Shown: positions 18,792-28,257, numbered from the stretch's first letter. The stretch: 64,000 nucleotides of DNA from Paracoccaceae bacterium (GCA_007694945.1 REER01000061.1:1-64000), one strand, 5' to 3'. Notes: generated from the sequence alone by a model not told the origin. Numbers and translations: made by a program.

Positions 18792-18824
18792 TAACTCGTA
18801 TGGATGTAAAAAGGAGGTCAAACG

Positions 18825-19082
18825 ATGACCGAACCTACATTTTTGCGTATGAAACGCGCCATTGTAAGTCTGCACCGCACAAATATGCTGCTACCCGTCA
18901 TGAGTCTGACAACGTTGAGCCTTTCGGCCTATGCCATGGCCGCTCTGGCGCAGGCATTACCGGAAACGGCACTGGCGCCCAATGGCCTTGGCGAGTGCAG
19001 CCCGATGACGAGTGATTTCGGCTGCGGGCACGGGTTTGGTTGCGCCTGTCATCTCCTCCCAGAAACCGAGCATCCGGTCTGA
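18825..19082 (+). CDS. 85-aa small membrane/secreted protein with Cys/His-rich C-terminus
   Basis: AAGGAGG SD; hydrophobic segment followed by GECSPMTSDFGCGHGFGCACHLLPETEH. Confidence 0.55.
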   Translation: MTEPTFLRMKRAIVSLHRTNMLLPVMSLTTLSLSAYAMAALAQALPETALAPNGLGECSPMTSDFGCGHGFGCACHLLPETEHPV

Positions 19083-19136
19083 GACGACACAATCCGATGT
19101 ACCCTTCCCGACGAGAATTGATCAGCCGTCTGATAC

Positions 19137-19201
19137 CCTGACCGGGCGCTGCCCTGCGCATTGGTTAGCGCAGGGCATAAGCGAAGTCAGGAGCCTCCTG
19201 A
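19137..19201 (+). promoter_or_regulatory. Candidate structured element with mutually exclusive helices
   Basis: CCTGAC(19137-19142)/GTCAGG(19186-19191) enclosing GCCCTGCGC(19151-19159)/GCGCAGGGC(19168-19176); alternative TCAGGAG(19187-19193)/CTCCTGA(19195-19201). Confidence 0.4.
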
Positions 19202-19287
19202 TGTCCTAATAAATCTAGTCTTGCACGTAGCGCGCGCCCCAGAAGCTCACACGCACACTACTATGCGCTTTCGTCGATGGTGACAGC

Positions 19288-19542
19288 ATGAAGCCGGGGT
19301 GGCCTGCTCTGCCAAGGCATCCACTGGACGCCATCACGCGTGCACCCCTGTCCTCCGGGGAGGTCGCGCGCTGTCTCGCGCTCTTGCCTGCCGGCGCTCA
19401 GATCGCGATTGTCACGTGGCTTGACCTCGCAACCCGCGCGGCTTGGGGCTGGGACTGCGTGGTCCCGATCCTGTGCGCGCAGCAGGTTTCCGTTGCGCAA
19501 CATGGCATGGTGGGGCAGATGACGCCTGTAGGCCGGATTTGA
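19288..19542 (+). CDS. 84-aa hypothetical protein upstream of CDF transporter
   Basis: Open frame ending 13 bp before the CDF start; no recognised family. Confidence 0.4.
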   Translation: MKPGWPALPRHPLDAITRAPLSSGEVARCLALLPAGAQIAIVTWLDLATRAAWGWDCVVPILCAQQVSVAQHGMVGQMTPVGRI

Positions 19543-19555
19543 AGGGCATTGCGCC

Positions 19556-20701
19556 ATGACAGCATCCCCCGCAATGACCGACCCCGAGGCCCTGCGCGAA
19601 AAGCGCAGGGCCGCCTGGGCCGGGGTGGTCCTGAACGGGCCGTTATCGGCGGCGAAGATCATTGCCGGGCTGGCGGCGCAAAGCCAGGCGCTGGTCGCAG
19701 ATGGGGTACATTCGCTCTCGGACCTTGTGTCCGATGCCGCCGTGCTCTGGGCGCTTGGCCATTCGCACCGCCCCCCCGATACCGAGCACCCTTTCGGCCA
19801 TGGGCGGTTCGAGACGCTGGCCACGCTGGCCATCGCGGCCATGTTGATGCTCGCAGCGGCCGGCATCCTGCTGGATGCCGTCGCGCGGCTGAGCGATCCG
19901 CCCGAGACAGCCCCCGGCGCGCTTGCGCTCTGGGTGGCGGCCCTCTCGATCACGCTGAAAGAGGGACTCTATCACTATACCAAGGCGGTCGCCAAGCGCA
20001 CGGACTCGTCCATGATGGCGGCCAATGCGTGGCACCATCGTTCGGATGCTGTCACCTCGGTGGTGGCGCTGGCGGGGATTGGGGCAGCGATCTTGGGCGC
20101 GCCTTCGGCCGATGCGCTGGGGGCGGCGATTATCGCCCTGATGCTGGGGCGCGTGGCCTGGGTCTATGGGCGGCCCGCGATCAGCGAACTGGTCGACACC
20201 GCACCGCCCGAAGAGATGGCCGCGCAGATCACCGATGCGCTGATGGCCACCCCCGGTGTGCGCGATGCCCACGAACTGCGCCTGCGCCAATCGGGCGGTA
20301 GCATTCAGGCAGATGTACATATCACGCTCGACCCTGCGATGACCCTTTCCGAGGCGCACCGCCTCTCCGAGGCGGCGCGGTCGCAGGTCCTTGAGGCAGT
20401 GCCCGATGTGACCGAGATCATCATCCACCCCGAACCAGACGGTCACGCCGACGGGCCCGCCGCACATGACACGGCGCTACGCCCCGAACTCGCGCGCGTG
20501 GTGCGCGACTGTCTGGATGGCATCGTTCCGGCCTCCGCCATTCGCCATCTGAGCCTCGATTACCGTGACGAGGGCGTCATCGCCGTGGTCGAATTGCGCA
20601 GCGCGCCGACCGAGGGGGCGCAGACACGCGTTGCCTTCCGGCTGCAACAGGCGAAGAGCGACCTGTCGGAAATCCGCTTGCTATGGGCACCAGCGTCGTG
20701 A
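19556..20701 (+). CDS. Cation diffusion facilitator (CDF) transporter
   Basis: LVADGVHSLSDLVSDAAVL, HPFGHGRFETLATLAIA, NAWHHRSDAVTSVVALAGI. Confidence 0.95.
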   Translation: MTASPAMTDPEALREKRRAAWAGVVLNGPLSAAKIIAGLAAQSQALVADGVHSLSDLVSDAAVLWALGHSHRPPDTEHPFGHGRFETLATLAIAAMLMLAAAGILLDAVARLSDPPETAPGALALWVAALSITLKEGLYHYTKAVAKRTDSSMMAANAWHHRSDAVTSVVALAGIGAAILGAPSADALGAAIIALMLGRVAWVYGRPAISELVDTAPPEEMAAQITDALMATPGVRDAHELRLRQSGGSIQADVHITLDPAMTLSEAHRLSEAARSQVLEAVPDVTEIIIHPEPDGHADGPAAHDTALRPELARVVRDCLDGIVPASAIRHLSLDYRDEGVIAVVELRSAPTEGAQTRVAFRLQQAKSDLSEIRLLWAPAS

Positions 20702-20750
20702 CCCTATCATATCGGCCTGCCATCCCTGCGCGGATGAGAAATGAGGTTTC

Positions 20751-21200
20751 ATGCTCGAATTGATTGATATCCAGCCCATTCTGAACCTGAGCGCGGCTTT
20801 GTTCTTCGGCGCTGTCATTGGCATGGAGCGCCAGTGGCGCCAGCGCCTTGCCGGTCTGAGCACGAATACGCCCGTCTCGCTGGGCGCAGCGAGTTTCGTG
20901 CTGTTCGCGGCGGTCTTTCCCGAAGAGATCAGCCCGACGCGCGTCGCGGCGCAGATCGTCTCGGGGATCGGGTTTCTTGGCGCGGGGATCATCTTTCGCG
21001 AAGGGTTCAATGTCCGCGGGCTGCATCTGACCGGGCTGGAATCCGAGAAGATCGAGGATACCGACCGCGTCGAAGTCACCGCCGAGGTCAATGCCGAGAG
21101 TACCTCGGACACCGCGCTGGAACAGATCGTCGGGCGGCTGAGCCTTGAACCGGCGGTCACGGCCGCGCGCTGGAGCATTCGCGAAACCGAATATACCTGA
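20751..21200 (+). CDS. MgtC/SapB family protein
   Basis: AALFFGAVIGMERQWRQRLAGLSTNTPVSLGAASFVL...AAQIVSGIGFLGAGIIFREGFNVRGL. Confidence 0.93.
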   Translation: MLELIDIQPILNLSAALFFGAVIGMERQWRQRLAGLSTNTPVSLGAASFVLFAAVFPEEISPTRVAAQIVSGIGFLGAGIIFREGFNVRGLHLTGLESEKIEDTDRVEVTAEVNAESTSDTALEQIVGRLSLEPAVTAARWSIRETEYT

Positions 21201-21262
21201 CCGGCCCGTTCCCAATTTCCGCCCGATTCCCCTGTTAACACGACCTCCGATTTGGAGGACGC

Positions 21263-22177
21263 ATGAGCGATTTCAGTGCTGATTCCGGGCTGCCGCGCGG
21301 CCTGGGCACATGGTTGGGGATGGGCAATCGGGCCTACAAGCTGATGGTCGCCATCGGCTCGCTGATCACGACCATCGTGCTCACGCTGGGCAAGCTGATC
21401 CTCGGGCTGCTCTCGGGCTCGCTCGCGCTGATCGCCGATGCGCTGCAGGGGCTGATCGACATTCTCGTGACCAGTGTGACCGTTCTGATCGTTGGCCAGT
21501 CGGATCGCGGAACGGACCCAGCCTGGACTTGCGGGCGCGAAAAGCTCGAAGCCTTTGCGGCTCTTGCCGAAGCCGTGCTGCTGGGGATCATTGCCGCTTT
21601 CATCTGGCATCTCGCCGGGATGAAACTGCTCCATGGCACCGGACCGATCGAGATCGAGAGCTGGTATCTGATTGCGGCCCTCACCGCTGCCGGTGCGGAT
21701 TTCGTCCGCCATATCATCGTCAAACGCGCCGCCCGCGCGACGGGCTCGATGGCGCTTGAGGCCAATGCCGCGCATTTCCTGACCGATGCCTTGGGAACGG
21801 TTCTTGTCACGTTGGGCCTGCTGGGGGCGTGGTATGGCTTCCCCGTGGCAGATACTTTTGCAGCACTGGGGGTTGCGGGGCTGCTGAGCTTCACAGCATT
21901 CAATGTCGGGCGGCGCGCACTTGGCATGTTGCTCGACCGGATCGACCCCGCAACTGCGCTGGAGGTGCTGGCGGCCATCGAATGTCAACCCGAGATCGCC
22001 CGGGTGCCGACGCTGCGCATACGTCGCCTGCCCGAGCGCCATGTCGTTGATCTGATCGCCGAGGTGCAGGTAGATTCGCTCGAGGATTTCGCGCGGCTGG
22101 AGGCCGCCTTGCAGGACCGCATCTCCACCGTTCTGGGCACTACCGAGTTATGCGCAGCCTTGCGGCCACCGCGCTGA
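21263..22177 (+). CDS. Second CDF-family cation transporter
   Basis: SGSLALIADALQGLIDILVTSVTVL, CGREKLEAFAALAEAVLLG, ALEANAAHFLTDALGTVLVTLG. Confidence 0.88.
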   Translation: MSDFSADSGLPRGLGTWLGMGNRAYKLMVAIGSLITTIVLTLGKLILGLLSGSLALIADALQGLIDILVTSVTVLIVGQSDRGTDPAWTCGREKLEAFAALAEAVLLGIIAAFIWHLAGMKLLHGTGPIEIESWYLIAALTAAGADFVRHIIVKRAARATGSMALEANAAHFLTDALGTVLVTLGLLGAWYGFPVADTFAALGVAGLLSFTAFNVGRRALGMLLDRIDPATALEVLAAIECQPEIARVPTLRIRRLPERHVVDLIAEVQVDSLEDFARLEAALQDRISTVLGTTELCAALRPPR

Positions 22178-22311
22178 CCGTCTGCCACCCTGCGCATTCC
22201 GCCAACTCCGCATGCCAAGCGAATTCCGCGCCCGCGACATATCGTCATGTTTGAATTTCCGCATCCGTTTGCGAGTCTTCCCGCTCTACCGGAAACAAGG
22301 AGATATCCGTC

Positions 22312-22755
22312 ATGAATTCGACCATCCGCAATACTGCTCTTGGAGCGCTTCTGGGCCTTTCACTGGCCAGCGGGGCCGCAGCCGAAGGTGCGGAGAAGCT
22401 GGTGACTGTTGTCACATCCGAAAACCCGCAGACGCAACTCATGGCGATGGTTCTGACCACGCAGGCCCTCGAACAGGGAGCGGAAGCCCGGATCCTGCTG
22501 TGCGGTCCCGGCGGTGATATCGCGCTGAGCGAAGCCCCCGAAAGCGCCACCGCCCCGCAACCACCCCGCGATGCCAGCCCGCAAGGCATGATGCAGATGC
22601 TCATGGGCCGTGGCGTGACCGTCGAGGTCTGCGCGATCTACCTGCCCGGCCTTGGCGCTGATGAGTCGGTGCTAATCGAAGGTGTCGGCGTGGCCCAGCC
22701 CCCGGCAATGGGTGCTGCCATGATGGATAGTGACGCCCGCGTCTGGTCCTTCTGA
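22312..22755 (+). CDS. Exported DsrE-like protein
   Basis: Signal peptide; KLVTVVTSENPQTQLMAMVLTTQALEQGAEARILLCGPGGDIAL. Confidence 0.65.
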   Translation: MNSTIRNTALGALLGLSLASGAAAEGAEKLVTVVTSENPQTQLMAMVLTTQALEQGAEARILLCGPGGDIALSEAPESATAPQPPRDASPQGMMQMLMGRGVTVEVCAIYLPGLGADESVLIEGVGVAQPPAMGAAMMDSDARVWSF

Positions 22756-22837
22756 GGGCGCCGGGTATTTTGAAAGATGATCCTCGAGGGGGCCCAGCCC
22801 CGTCGGGGCTCGGCAATGCGCAGATCGACCCCCTGCC

Positions 22838-23353
22838 CTAACTCTCTGATTTGATTTCCCGTTGCGGACAATCCCGGCGCACTTCGCGATTGCGCAGCCC
22901 CGTTTTGACCAGCATGCAGCGGTCGCGGGCCTCGTAGTAATAGCCGCGCGCATACCACATGACGGCGCGGTTGATGTCACCATCCGACAGGAGCCAGGCC
23001 CCGCGCAGATAGCGGCCTGCATATGTCAGGTTGGTTTCGGCATCGAGCAAGTCTTCGGGGCTGCCACGAAAGCCCATCTGCCGCGCGGTCTGTGGCAGGA
23101 TCTGCATCAGGCCCCAGTAAGGGCCATTGCGCGCATGCGGTCGATAGTCGCTCTCGCGCTGGATGACGCGATGCAAGAGTTTCTCGGGGATGTCGTGTTT
23201 CGCCGCATAGCGCTGCACCAGAAGGCGCATCTCGGGCGTCTCACCGGGATAGAGCGCCACACTTGGCGCCGCAGCGCGCTTGACCTCGAGCGCGGGCTGC
23301 GTGCAGGCCAGAAGGCCAAGACAGAGGAGCGGGGCCGCGATGAGGCGTATCAT
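22838..23353 (-). CDS. Lytic transglycosylase (SLT domain) lipoprotein
   Basis: Lipobox-like LGLLAC; HDIPEKLLHRVIQRESDYRPHARNGPYWGLMQILPQTARQMGF. Confidence 0.9.
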   Translation of the reverse strand: MIRLIAAPLLCLGLLACTQPALEVKRAAAPSVALYPGETPEMRLLVQRYAAKHDIPEKLLHRVIQRESDYRPHARNGPYWGLMQILPQTARQMGFRGSPEDLLDAETNLTYAGRYLRGAWLLSDGDINRAVMWYARGYYYEARDRCMLVKTGLRNREVRRDCPQREIKSES

Positions 23354-23694
23354 ACGCTATCCTTTCGAACTGAGGCAGGGCGCACGCCGATCTCGTCAAG
23401 AAACGAGTCGAGGGCGCTTGTCTGGGGCATGTTTTCGGTTTTGAGTCGGTCGAAACGTGCACGGAGGCGCGTTTTCTCTTCGCCCTTGCAATCGTTCCAG
23501 GGTCGCCCCTGCAGACCCATTTCCAGAACGTAATAGGCAATGAAATGCGGGCGCTGGCCAGCGCGCAGCAGTGCGGCATAGGCCTTGTCCGCGCCCAGCG
23601 CGCGCAACTCCTCGGCGCTGGAGATGCCCGCCTGCGCGAAGGCCTGTTCCATCGCCGGGCCGAGATTCCGTATCGCGCTGATCGGTGTGGTCAT
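23350..23694 (-). CDS. TfoX C-terminal-domain protein
   Basis: IRNLGPAMEQAFAQAGISSAEELRALGADKAYAALLRAGQRPHFIAYYVLEMGLQGRPWNDC. Confidence 0.82.
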   Translation of the reverse strand: MTTPISAIRNLGPAMEQAFAQAGISSAEELRALGADKAYAALLRAGQRPHFIAYYVLEMGLQGRPWNDCKGEEKTRLRARFDRLKTENMPQTSALDSFLDEIGVRPASVRKDSV

Positions 23695-23827
23695 GGCTGG
23701 TCTGTATCCGGAGCCGTTTCAATTGTGCTACCGGCAGACGCCATTTGCGCCCAGCCTTTTCTTGCGCCGCGATGCGCAGTCGCGGGCCTATCGGCAGATT
23801 CCAGCCCATCGGGCCACGGGGCTGACC

Positions 23828-23983
23828 TTAGATCAGCGCCCAGTCGGCGTATCTGACCACAGGCTTGCGTGGCGCGACATTGCGCGGATGGCCGGGACGC
23901 GAATCCGCGGTCAACCGTGGCATCACTCCCGGGCGCTTGGGCAGGAAACGGGGGTCGGTGTTGTAAACGGGGTCGGGTTGCAT
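23828..23983 (-). CDS. 51-aa small hypothetical protein
   Basis: MQPDPVYNTDPRFLPKRPGVMPRLTADSRPGHPRNVAPRKPVVRYADWALI; AGGAGA SD. Confidence 0.5.
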   Translation of the reverse strand: MQPDPVYNTDPRFLPKRPGVMPRLTADSRPGHPRNVAPRKPVVRYADWALI

Positions 23984-24112
23984 GGGACAATCTCCTGTCA
24001 AATGCGTCATCCAACCATGAGACCAGCAAAACATGGCCAGAAGCGGGCCAGGTCAAGAAATCATTCGCCAAGATTCTGGCGCCGCACCTGCATCATGCTG
24101 CGGGTTTGCCAG

Positions 24113-25405
24113 TCAGACCAAGTTGCCCTCGGACGAAATGCAGCTGCGCCCGCGCAGATAGGGGTGGAGCGCTTCGGGCAGGTCGACACTGCCATCAGCC
24201 TTCTGCCCATTCTCCAGCACGGCGATCAGACAGCGCCCCACCGCCAGCCCCGAACCGTTCAGCGTGTGCACGAATTCGGGCTTGCCGCCACCTTCGGGGC
24301 GGAATCGCGCATTCATGCGCCGGGCCTGAAAATCGCCGCAGGTCGAGACCGAGGAGATCTCGCGATAGCGCCCCTGCCCCGGCAGCCAGACTTCGATATC
24401 ATGGGTCTTTTGCGCGCCGAATCCCATGTCACCCGTGCAGAGCACCATGGTCCGGTAAGGCAGGCCCAACCGTTCCAGTACCGTCTCGGCGCAGCGGGTC
24501 ATGCGGGCGTGTTCGCTCAGGCTTTCGTCCGGGTGGGTGATCGAGACCATCTCGACCTTTTCGAACTGATGCTGGCGCAACATGCCGGTGGTATCCTTGC
24601 CCGCGCTGCCCGCCTCTGAACGGAAGCAGAGCGTATGCGCGGTAAAGCGCAGTGGTAAGGCGCTCGCCTCCAGTATCTCGCCTGCGGCGAAATTGGTCAT
24701 GGTGACCTCCGAGGTTGGGATAAGCCACCAGCCATTGGTGGTCTGATAGCTGTCCTCGGCGAACTTGGGCAGTTGGTTTGTGCCGAACATGGCCTCATCG
24801 CGCACCAGCACAGGGCTGTTGACCTCGGTGAGCGCGTGTTCCTCGACATGCAGATCGATCATGAATTGCGCCAGCGCGCGATGCACCCGCGCGACCGCCC
24901 CGCGCAACACGACAAAGCGCGAGCCGGAAAGCTTGGCCGCCGTGGCGAAATCCATGTGCGGGGCGACGCCGCCGATCTCGAAATGCTCGACTGGCTTGAA
25001 ATCGAACACGCGCGGCGTGCCCCAGCGGTGCAACTCGACATTGTCCTCTTCATCCGCGCCATCAGGCACGTCGGCCAGCGGCAGGTTGTCGAGCGTTGCC
25101 AGCAGCGCGTGCAGCGCCGCGTCCCCCTGCCGCGCTTCTTCCTCCAACCGTGCCACCTCAGCCTTCTTCTCGGCCACCAGCGCGCGCAACCGCTCGAACT
25201 CGGCCTCATCCCCGCGCGCCTTGGCCGCACCCACCTCTTTCGAGGCCGCGTTCTGCGCGGCCTTGGCCGCTTCAGCCTCGGCAATCGCCTGACGGCGACG
25301 CGCGTCAAGCGAGAGGATCTCTTCGGCCTGCGGGTCACGACCACGACGCGCAAGACCTGCGTCAAAGGCTGCGGGGTTCTCGCGGATGGCGCGGATATCG
25401 TGCAT
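24113..25405 (-). CDS. serS: Seryl-tRNA synthetase
   Basis: [64 protein letters not shown]. Confidence 0.97.
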   Translation of the reverse strand: MHDIRAIRENPAAFDAGLARRGRDPQAEEILSLDARRRQAIAEAEAAKAAQNAASKEVGAAKARGDEAEFERLRALVAEKKAEVARLEEEARQGDAALHALLATLDNLPLADVPDGADEEDNVELHRWGTPRVFDFKPVEHFEIGGVAPHMDFATAAKLSGSRFVVLRGAVARVHRALAQFMIDLHVEEHALTEVNSPVLVRDEAMFGTNQLPKFAEDSYQTTNGWWLIPTSEVTMTNFAAGEILEASALPLRFTAHTLCFRSEAGSAGKDTTGMLRQHQFEKVEMVSITHPDESLSEHARMTRCAETVLERLGLPYRTMVLCTGDMGFGAQKTHDIEVWLPGQGRYREISSVSTCGDFQARRMNARFRPEGGGKPEFVHTLNGSGLAVGRCLIAVLENGQKADGSVDLPEALHPYLRGRSCISSEGNLV

Positions 25406-25582
25406 GGGGGTCTCTCATCATCTCGTCGCTACAGATCGGCGCTCTTATGCCGCATCACACGGCAAGGCGGAAGGGGCTGCACAGAAAACCCGAGTGACGC
25501 AGGGGAAAGCAGCGCAACGATTGACCGAGGCCCACACTTCCCGGTATCCTATATTCGGTCACTGCCAGACAGGAGCTGCCCC

Positions 25583-27211
25583 ATGGATGGCAATTCGCTC
25601 GCCGAGGTCGCGAGCGCTGGTGAGCCCGATAAAACGGGCCTGTTCGACAAACCCATTTTCACGGACCCCTCTGCCCGCGCGCTGTCGCATGTCGGCGTTA
25701 TCGATGTCGGCTCGAACTCGGTACGCATGGTCGTGTTTGACGGGGCTGCCCGAAGCCCAGCCTATTTCTTCAATGAAAAGGTGCTCTGCGGGCTGGGGCG
25801 CGGGCTGGCCGAAACGGGTCGCCTGAACCCCGAGGGCCGCAAGAGGGCGCTGGCCACGCTCAAGCGCTTTGCTCTACTGGCACACGGCATGCGGCTCAGC
25901 AATCTGACCATGGTTGCCACCGCCGCCATGCGCGAGGCCGAGGATGGCCCCGAGTTCAGGGCCGAGATCGAGCGCGAGACAGAACTGCGGATGCGCGTCA
26001 TTGACGGGTATGAGGAAGCGCGGCTATCGGCACAGGGCGTGCTGACCGGCTGGCCCGAGGCCGAGGGGCTGGTCTGCGACATTGGCGGCAACAGTATGGA
26101 ACTGGCCGTCATCGGTGGTGGGTGCGTGCATCAGGCGGTCAGCTCGCCACTAGGGCCATTCCGGCTGCAACAGATCGCCGGCGGTAAAAAGGGTTTGCGC
26201 AACCATGTCGGCGACGTGCTGAAGGGTTTGCGCGATCAGGTCGGCGACCATCACGACGCGCTCTATCTGGTGGGCGGCTCATGGCGGGCAATCGCCCGGC
26301 TGGACATGGAGCGGCGCGGCTATCCGCTCAAGGTGCTACATGAATATGCCATGACGCCCAAGGCCATTCGCAAGACCCATGACTGGATCGACGCGCAGGA
26401 CCCGGATGACTTGCGCAAGCTGACCGGCATTTCAGCCGAACGGATGAGCCTTGTGCCACTGGCCTGCAAGGTGCTGCGGCAACTGGTGCATGTGTTCAGC
26501 CCGAAACGGGTCTATGTCTCGAGCTACGGGATCCGCGAGGGCATTCTTTACGAGCAGATGCCAGATGACCTGCGCGCCCGCGACCCGCTGATCGAAGCCT
26601 GCCATTTCATGGAGCACACGTCAGCACGCCTGCCCGGATTCGGCAAGAAGCTCTATAACTTCCTGCTGCCGCTCTACCGCAACCGGTCGCCCGAGCGGTT
26701 GCGTCTGGTCCGCACGGCTTGCCTCTTGCATGATGTGAACTGGCGCACGCATCCCGATTACCGCGCCGATGCCTGTTTCGACACGACGACGCGGGCAAAT
26801 CTGGGCGGGCTCGATCATCAGGGGCGGGTCTATCTCGGCATCGCGCTGATGCATCGCTACAAGACCAATGGCATGCGCCCGCGCATGAAAGAGATAGCGG
26901 AACTGCTGTCGGAGAAGGATTTCGCCGAGGCCAAGATTCTGGGTCGTGCGCTGCGCTTCGGGGCCATGTTCTCGATGGACGGGCCGGAGACCGCAGGTGA
27001 GTTGCGCTATTTCCCGAAGAAGCAGGTGCTGGAACTGATCCTCGAGCGGGAAACCAAGTATCTTTTCACCGAAGTGGCCGAACAGCGATTTTCCTCACTA
27101 GCGGATCAGATGCAGGCCAGCGCGAAAGTCCGCGTGCGCCGGGTTCAGAGCTCGAACGGGTCGGTCACCGGGGGCGATTCGGATGGGTCCGCGTCCTCGT
27201 CCTCGGGTTGA
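25583..27211 (+). CDS. ppx: Ppx/GppA family exopolyphosphatase
   Basis: Start MDGNSLAEVA after AGGAG; VGVIDVGSNSVRMVVFDG, GLVCDIGGNSMELAVI. Confidence 0.92.
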   Translation: MDGNSLAEVASAGEPDKTGLFDKPIFTDPSARALSHVGVIDVGSNSVRMVVFDGAARSPAYFFNEKVLCGLGRGLAETGRLNPEGRKRALATLKRFALLAHGMRLSNLTMVATAAMREAEDGPEFRAEIERETELRMRVIDGYEEARLSAQGVLTGWPEAEGLVCDIGGNSMELAVIGGGCVHQAVSSPLGPFRLQQIAGGKKGLRNHVGDVLKGLRDQVGDHHDALYLVGGSWRAIARLDMERRGYPLKVLHEYAMTPKAIRKTHDWIDAQDPDDLRKLTGISAERMSLVPLACKVLRQLVHVFSPKRVYVSSYGIREGILYEQMPDDLRARDPLIEACHFMEHTSARLPGFGKKLYNFLLPLYRNRSPERLRLVRTACLLHDVNWRTHPDYRADACFDTTTRANLGGLDHQGRVYLGIALMHRYKTNGMRPRMKEIAELLSEKDFAEAKILGRALRFGAMFSMDGPETAGELRYFPKKQVLELILERETKYLFTEVAEQRFSSLADQMQASAKVRVRRVQSSNGSVTGGDSDGSASSSSG

Positions 27212-27498
27212 CGACGGCGGATGATGATATCGCCATTGGGCAGGATTTCGGGCGGGTGATAGTCCACCATGCCCTGGAACTGGCGAAGGAAACGGTCTAG
27301 CTCGGGCTCCAGCGCCTCAAGCCCGCGTTCCAGTTCGCGCATATGCGGCTCGGCCTCGTCCATGAAGCCGCGTAGCATCCGCTCGAACAGATCGACCAGC
27401 GGCGTGCTGTTTTCCGGCGGTAGCCGGTCTTCCTCGACATGCGCCGCGGCGGGCATGGTCAGGGCGAAGCAGAGCAGAATTGTCTGTAAAACGCGCAT
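27145..27498 (-). CDS. Secreted acidic hypothetical protein
   Basis: Start MRVLQTILLCFALTMPAAAHVEED; FERMLRGFMDEAEPHMRELERGLEALEPELDRF; overlaps ppx 3' end. Confidence 0.65.
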   Translation of the reverse strand: MRVLQTILLCFALTMPAAAHVEEDRLPPENSTPLVDLFERMLRGFMDEAEPHMRELERGLEALEPELDRFLRQFQGMVDYHPPEILPNGDIIIRRRQPEDEDADPSESPPVTDPFEL

Positions 27499-27573
27499 GA
27501 GCGCAGTATAGGCGTCCTCTGCCCCTCTTGCCAATGCAGCCTTGGCACCGTCGCGCGATTGTGCGCGCCCGGA

Positions 27574-28257
27574 TCAGGCCGCGCGATTCTCGCGGATTTC
27601 TTCCCAGGCGCGGTTGAGGTCGCGCAACCGGTGCTCGGCGATCTGCACGGCCTCGGAGGGCACACCGCGCGCCGCCAGCCGATCAGGATGGGTCTCGCGC
27701 ACTGCGGCGCGATAGACATTGCGGATCTCCTCCAGCGGGGCGTCATGGGGCACTTCGAGCACGTCATAGGGGTCGGGCGCAACATCCCCGACATAGCGCC
27801 CGCGCAGACAGCGGAAGCAGCGCTCGGTCAGCCCGAAAATCTCAGCCACCCGCTTCAGAAATGCCTCTTCCTGCGGGTGAAACTCGTCATCCGCCATGGC
27901 GATCTCGAACAGCCCTTCCATCAGGTCGATCAGGACCGGGTCGCGCGGCGGGAACATGCGCGCGATCTTGGCCGCATAGAGGTCGAAGCCCGCCACATCC
28001 TGCCGGGCGAGGTTGAACACCTTGGCGGCCTCGGCCTCATCTTCGGGCGCGATGACAAAGACGCGGCGAAAGGCGCTGACCTCGTTGCGCGTCACCTGCC
28101 CGTCCGCCTTGGCCAGTTTCGCCCCGAGTGCGATCACGGCGATGGTGAAGGCCACCGTGCGTTCGGGCGGGGTGCGCAACCGCTCGAATACCACATTGAG
28201 CGGCTCGCCCTGACGCAGGGCTTTCAGGGCATCGGCAATGCGGGTCCAGATCGACAT
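27574..28257 (-). CDS. TerB-DnaJ (DjlA-like) co-chaperone
   Basis: AKLAKADGQVTRNEVSAFRRVF; J-domain DPYDVLEVPHDAPLEEIRNVYRAAVRETHPDRL. Confidence 0.9.
   Translation of the reverse strand: MSIWTRIADALKALRQGEPLNVVFERLRTPPERTVAFTIAVIALGAKLAKADGQVTRNEVSAFRRVFVIAPEDEAEAAKVFNLARQDVAGFDLYAAKIARMFPPRDPVLIDLMEGLFEIAMADDEFHPQEEAFLKRVAEIFGLTERCFRCLRGRYVGDVAPDPYDVLEVPHDAPLEEIRNVYRAAVRETHPDRLAARGVPSEAVQIAEHRLRDLNRAWEEIRENRAA

Noticed and set aside
18756-18824. Full M-box Mg2+ riboswitch
   Set aside because: Only a short 5'-like similarity; the remaining conserved M-box segments are not visible, so kept only as a candidate leader.
18800-19015. Alternative 71-aa ORF (MDVKRRSNDD...) overlapping the Cys/His-rich small ORF
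   Set aside because: The strong AAGGAGG ribosome site lies inside this frame and is spaced correctly for the ATG at 18825 instead.
20681-22042. 453-aa minus-strand ORF
   Set aside because: Antisense to the MgtC-like and second CDF genes.
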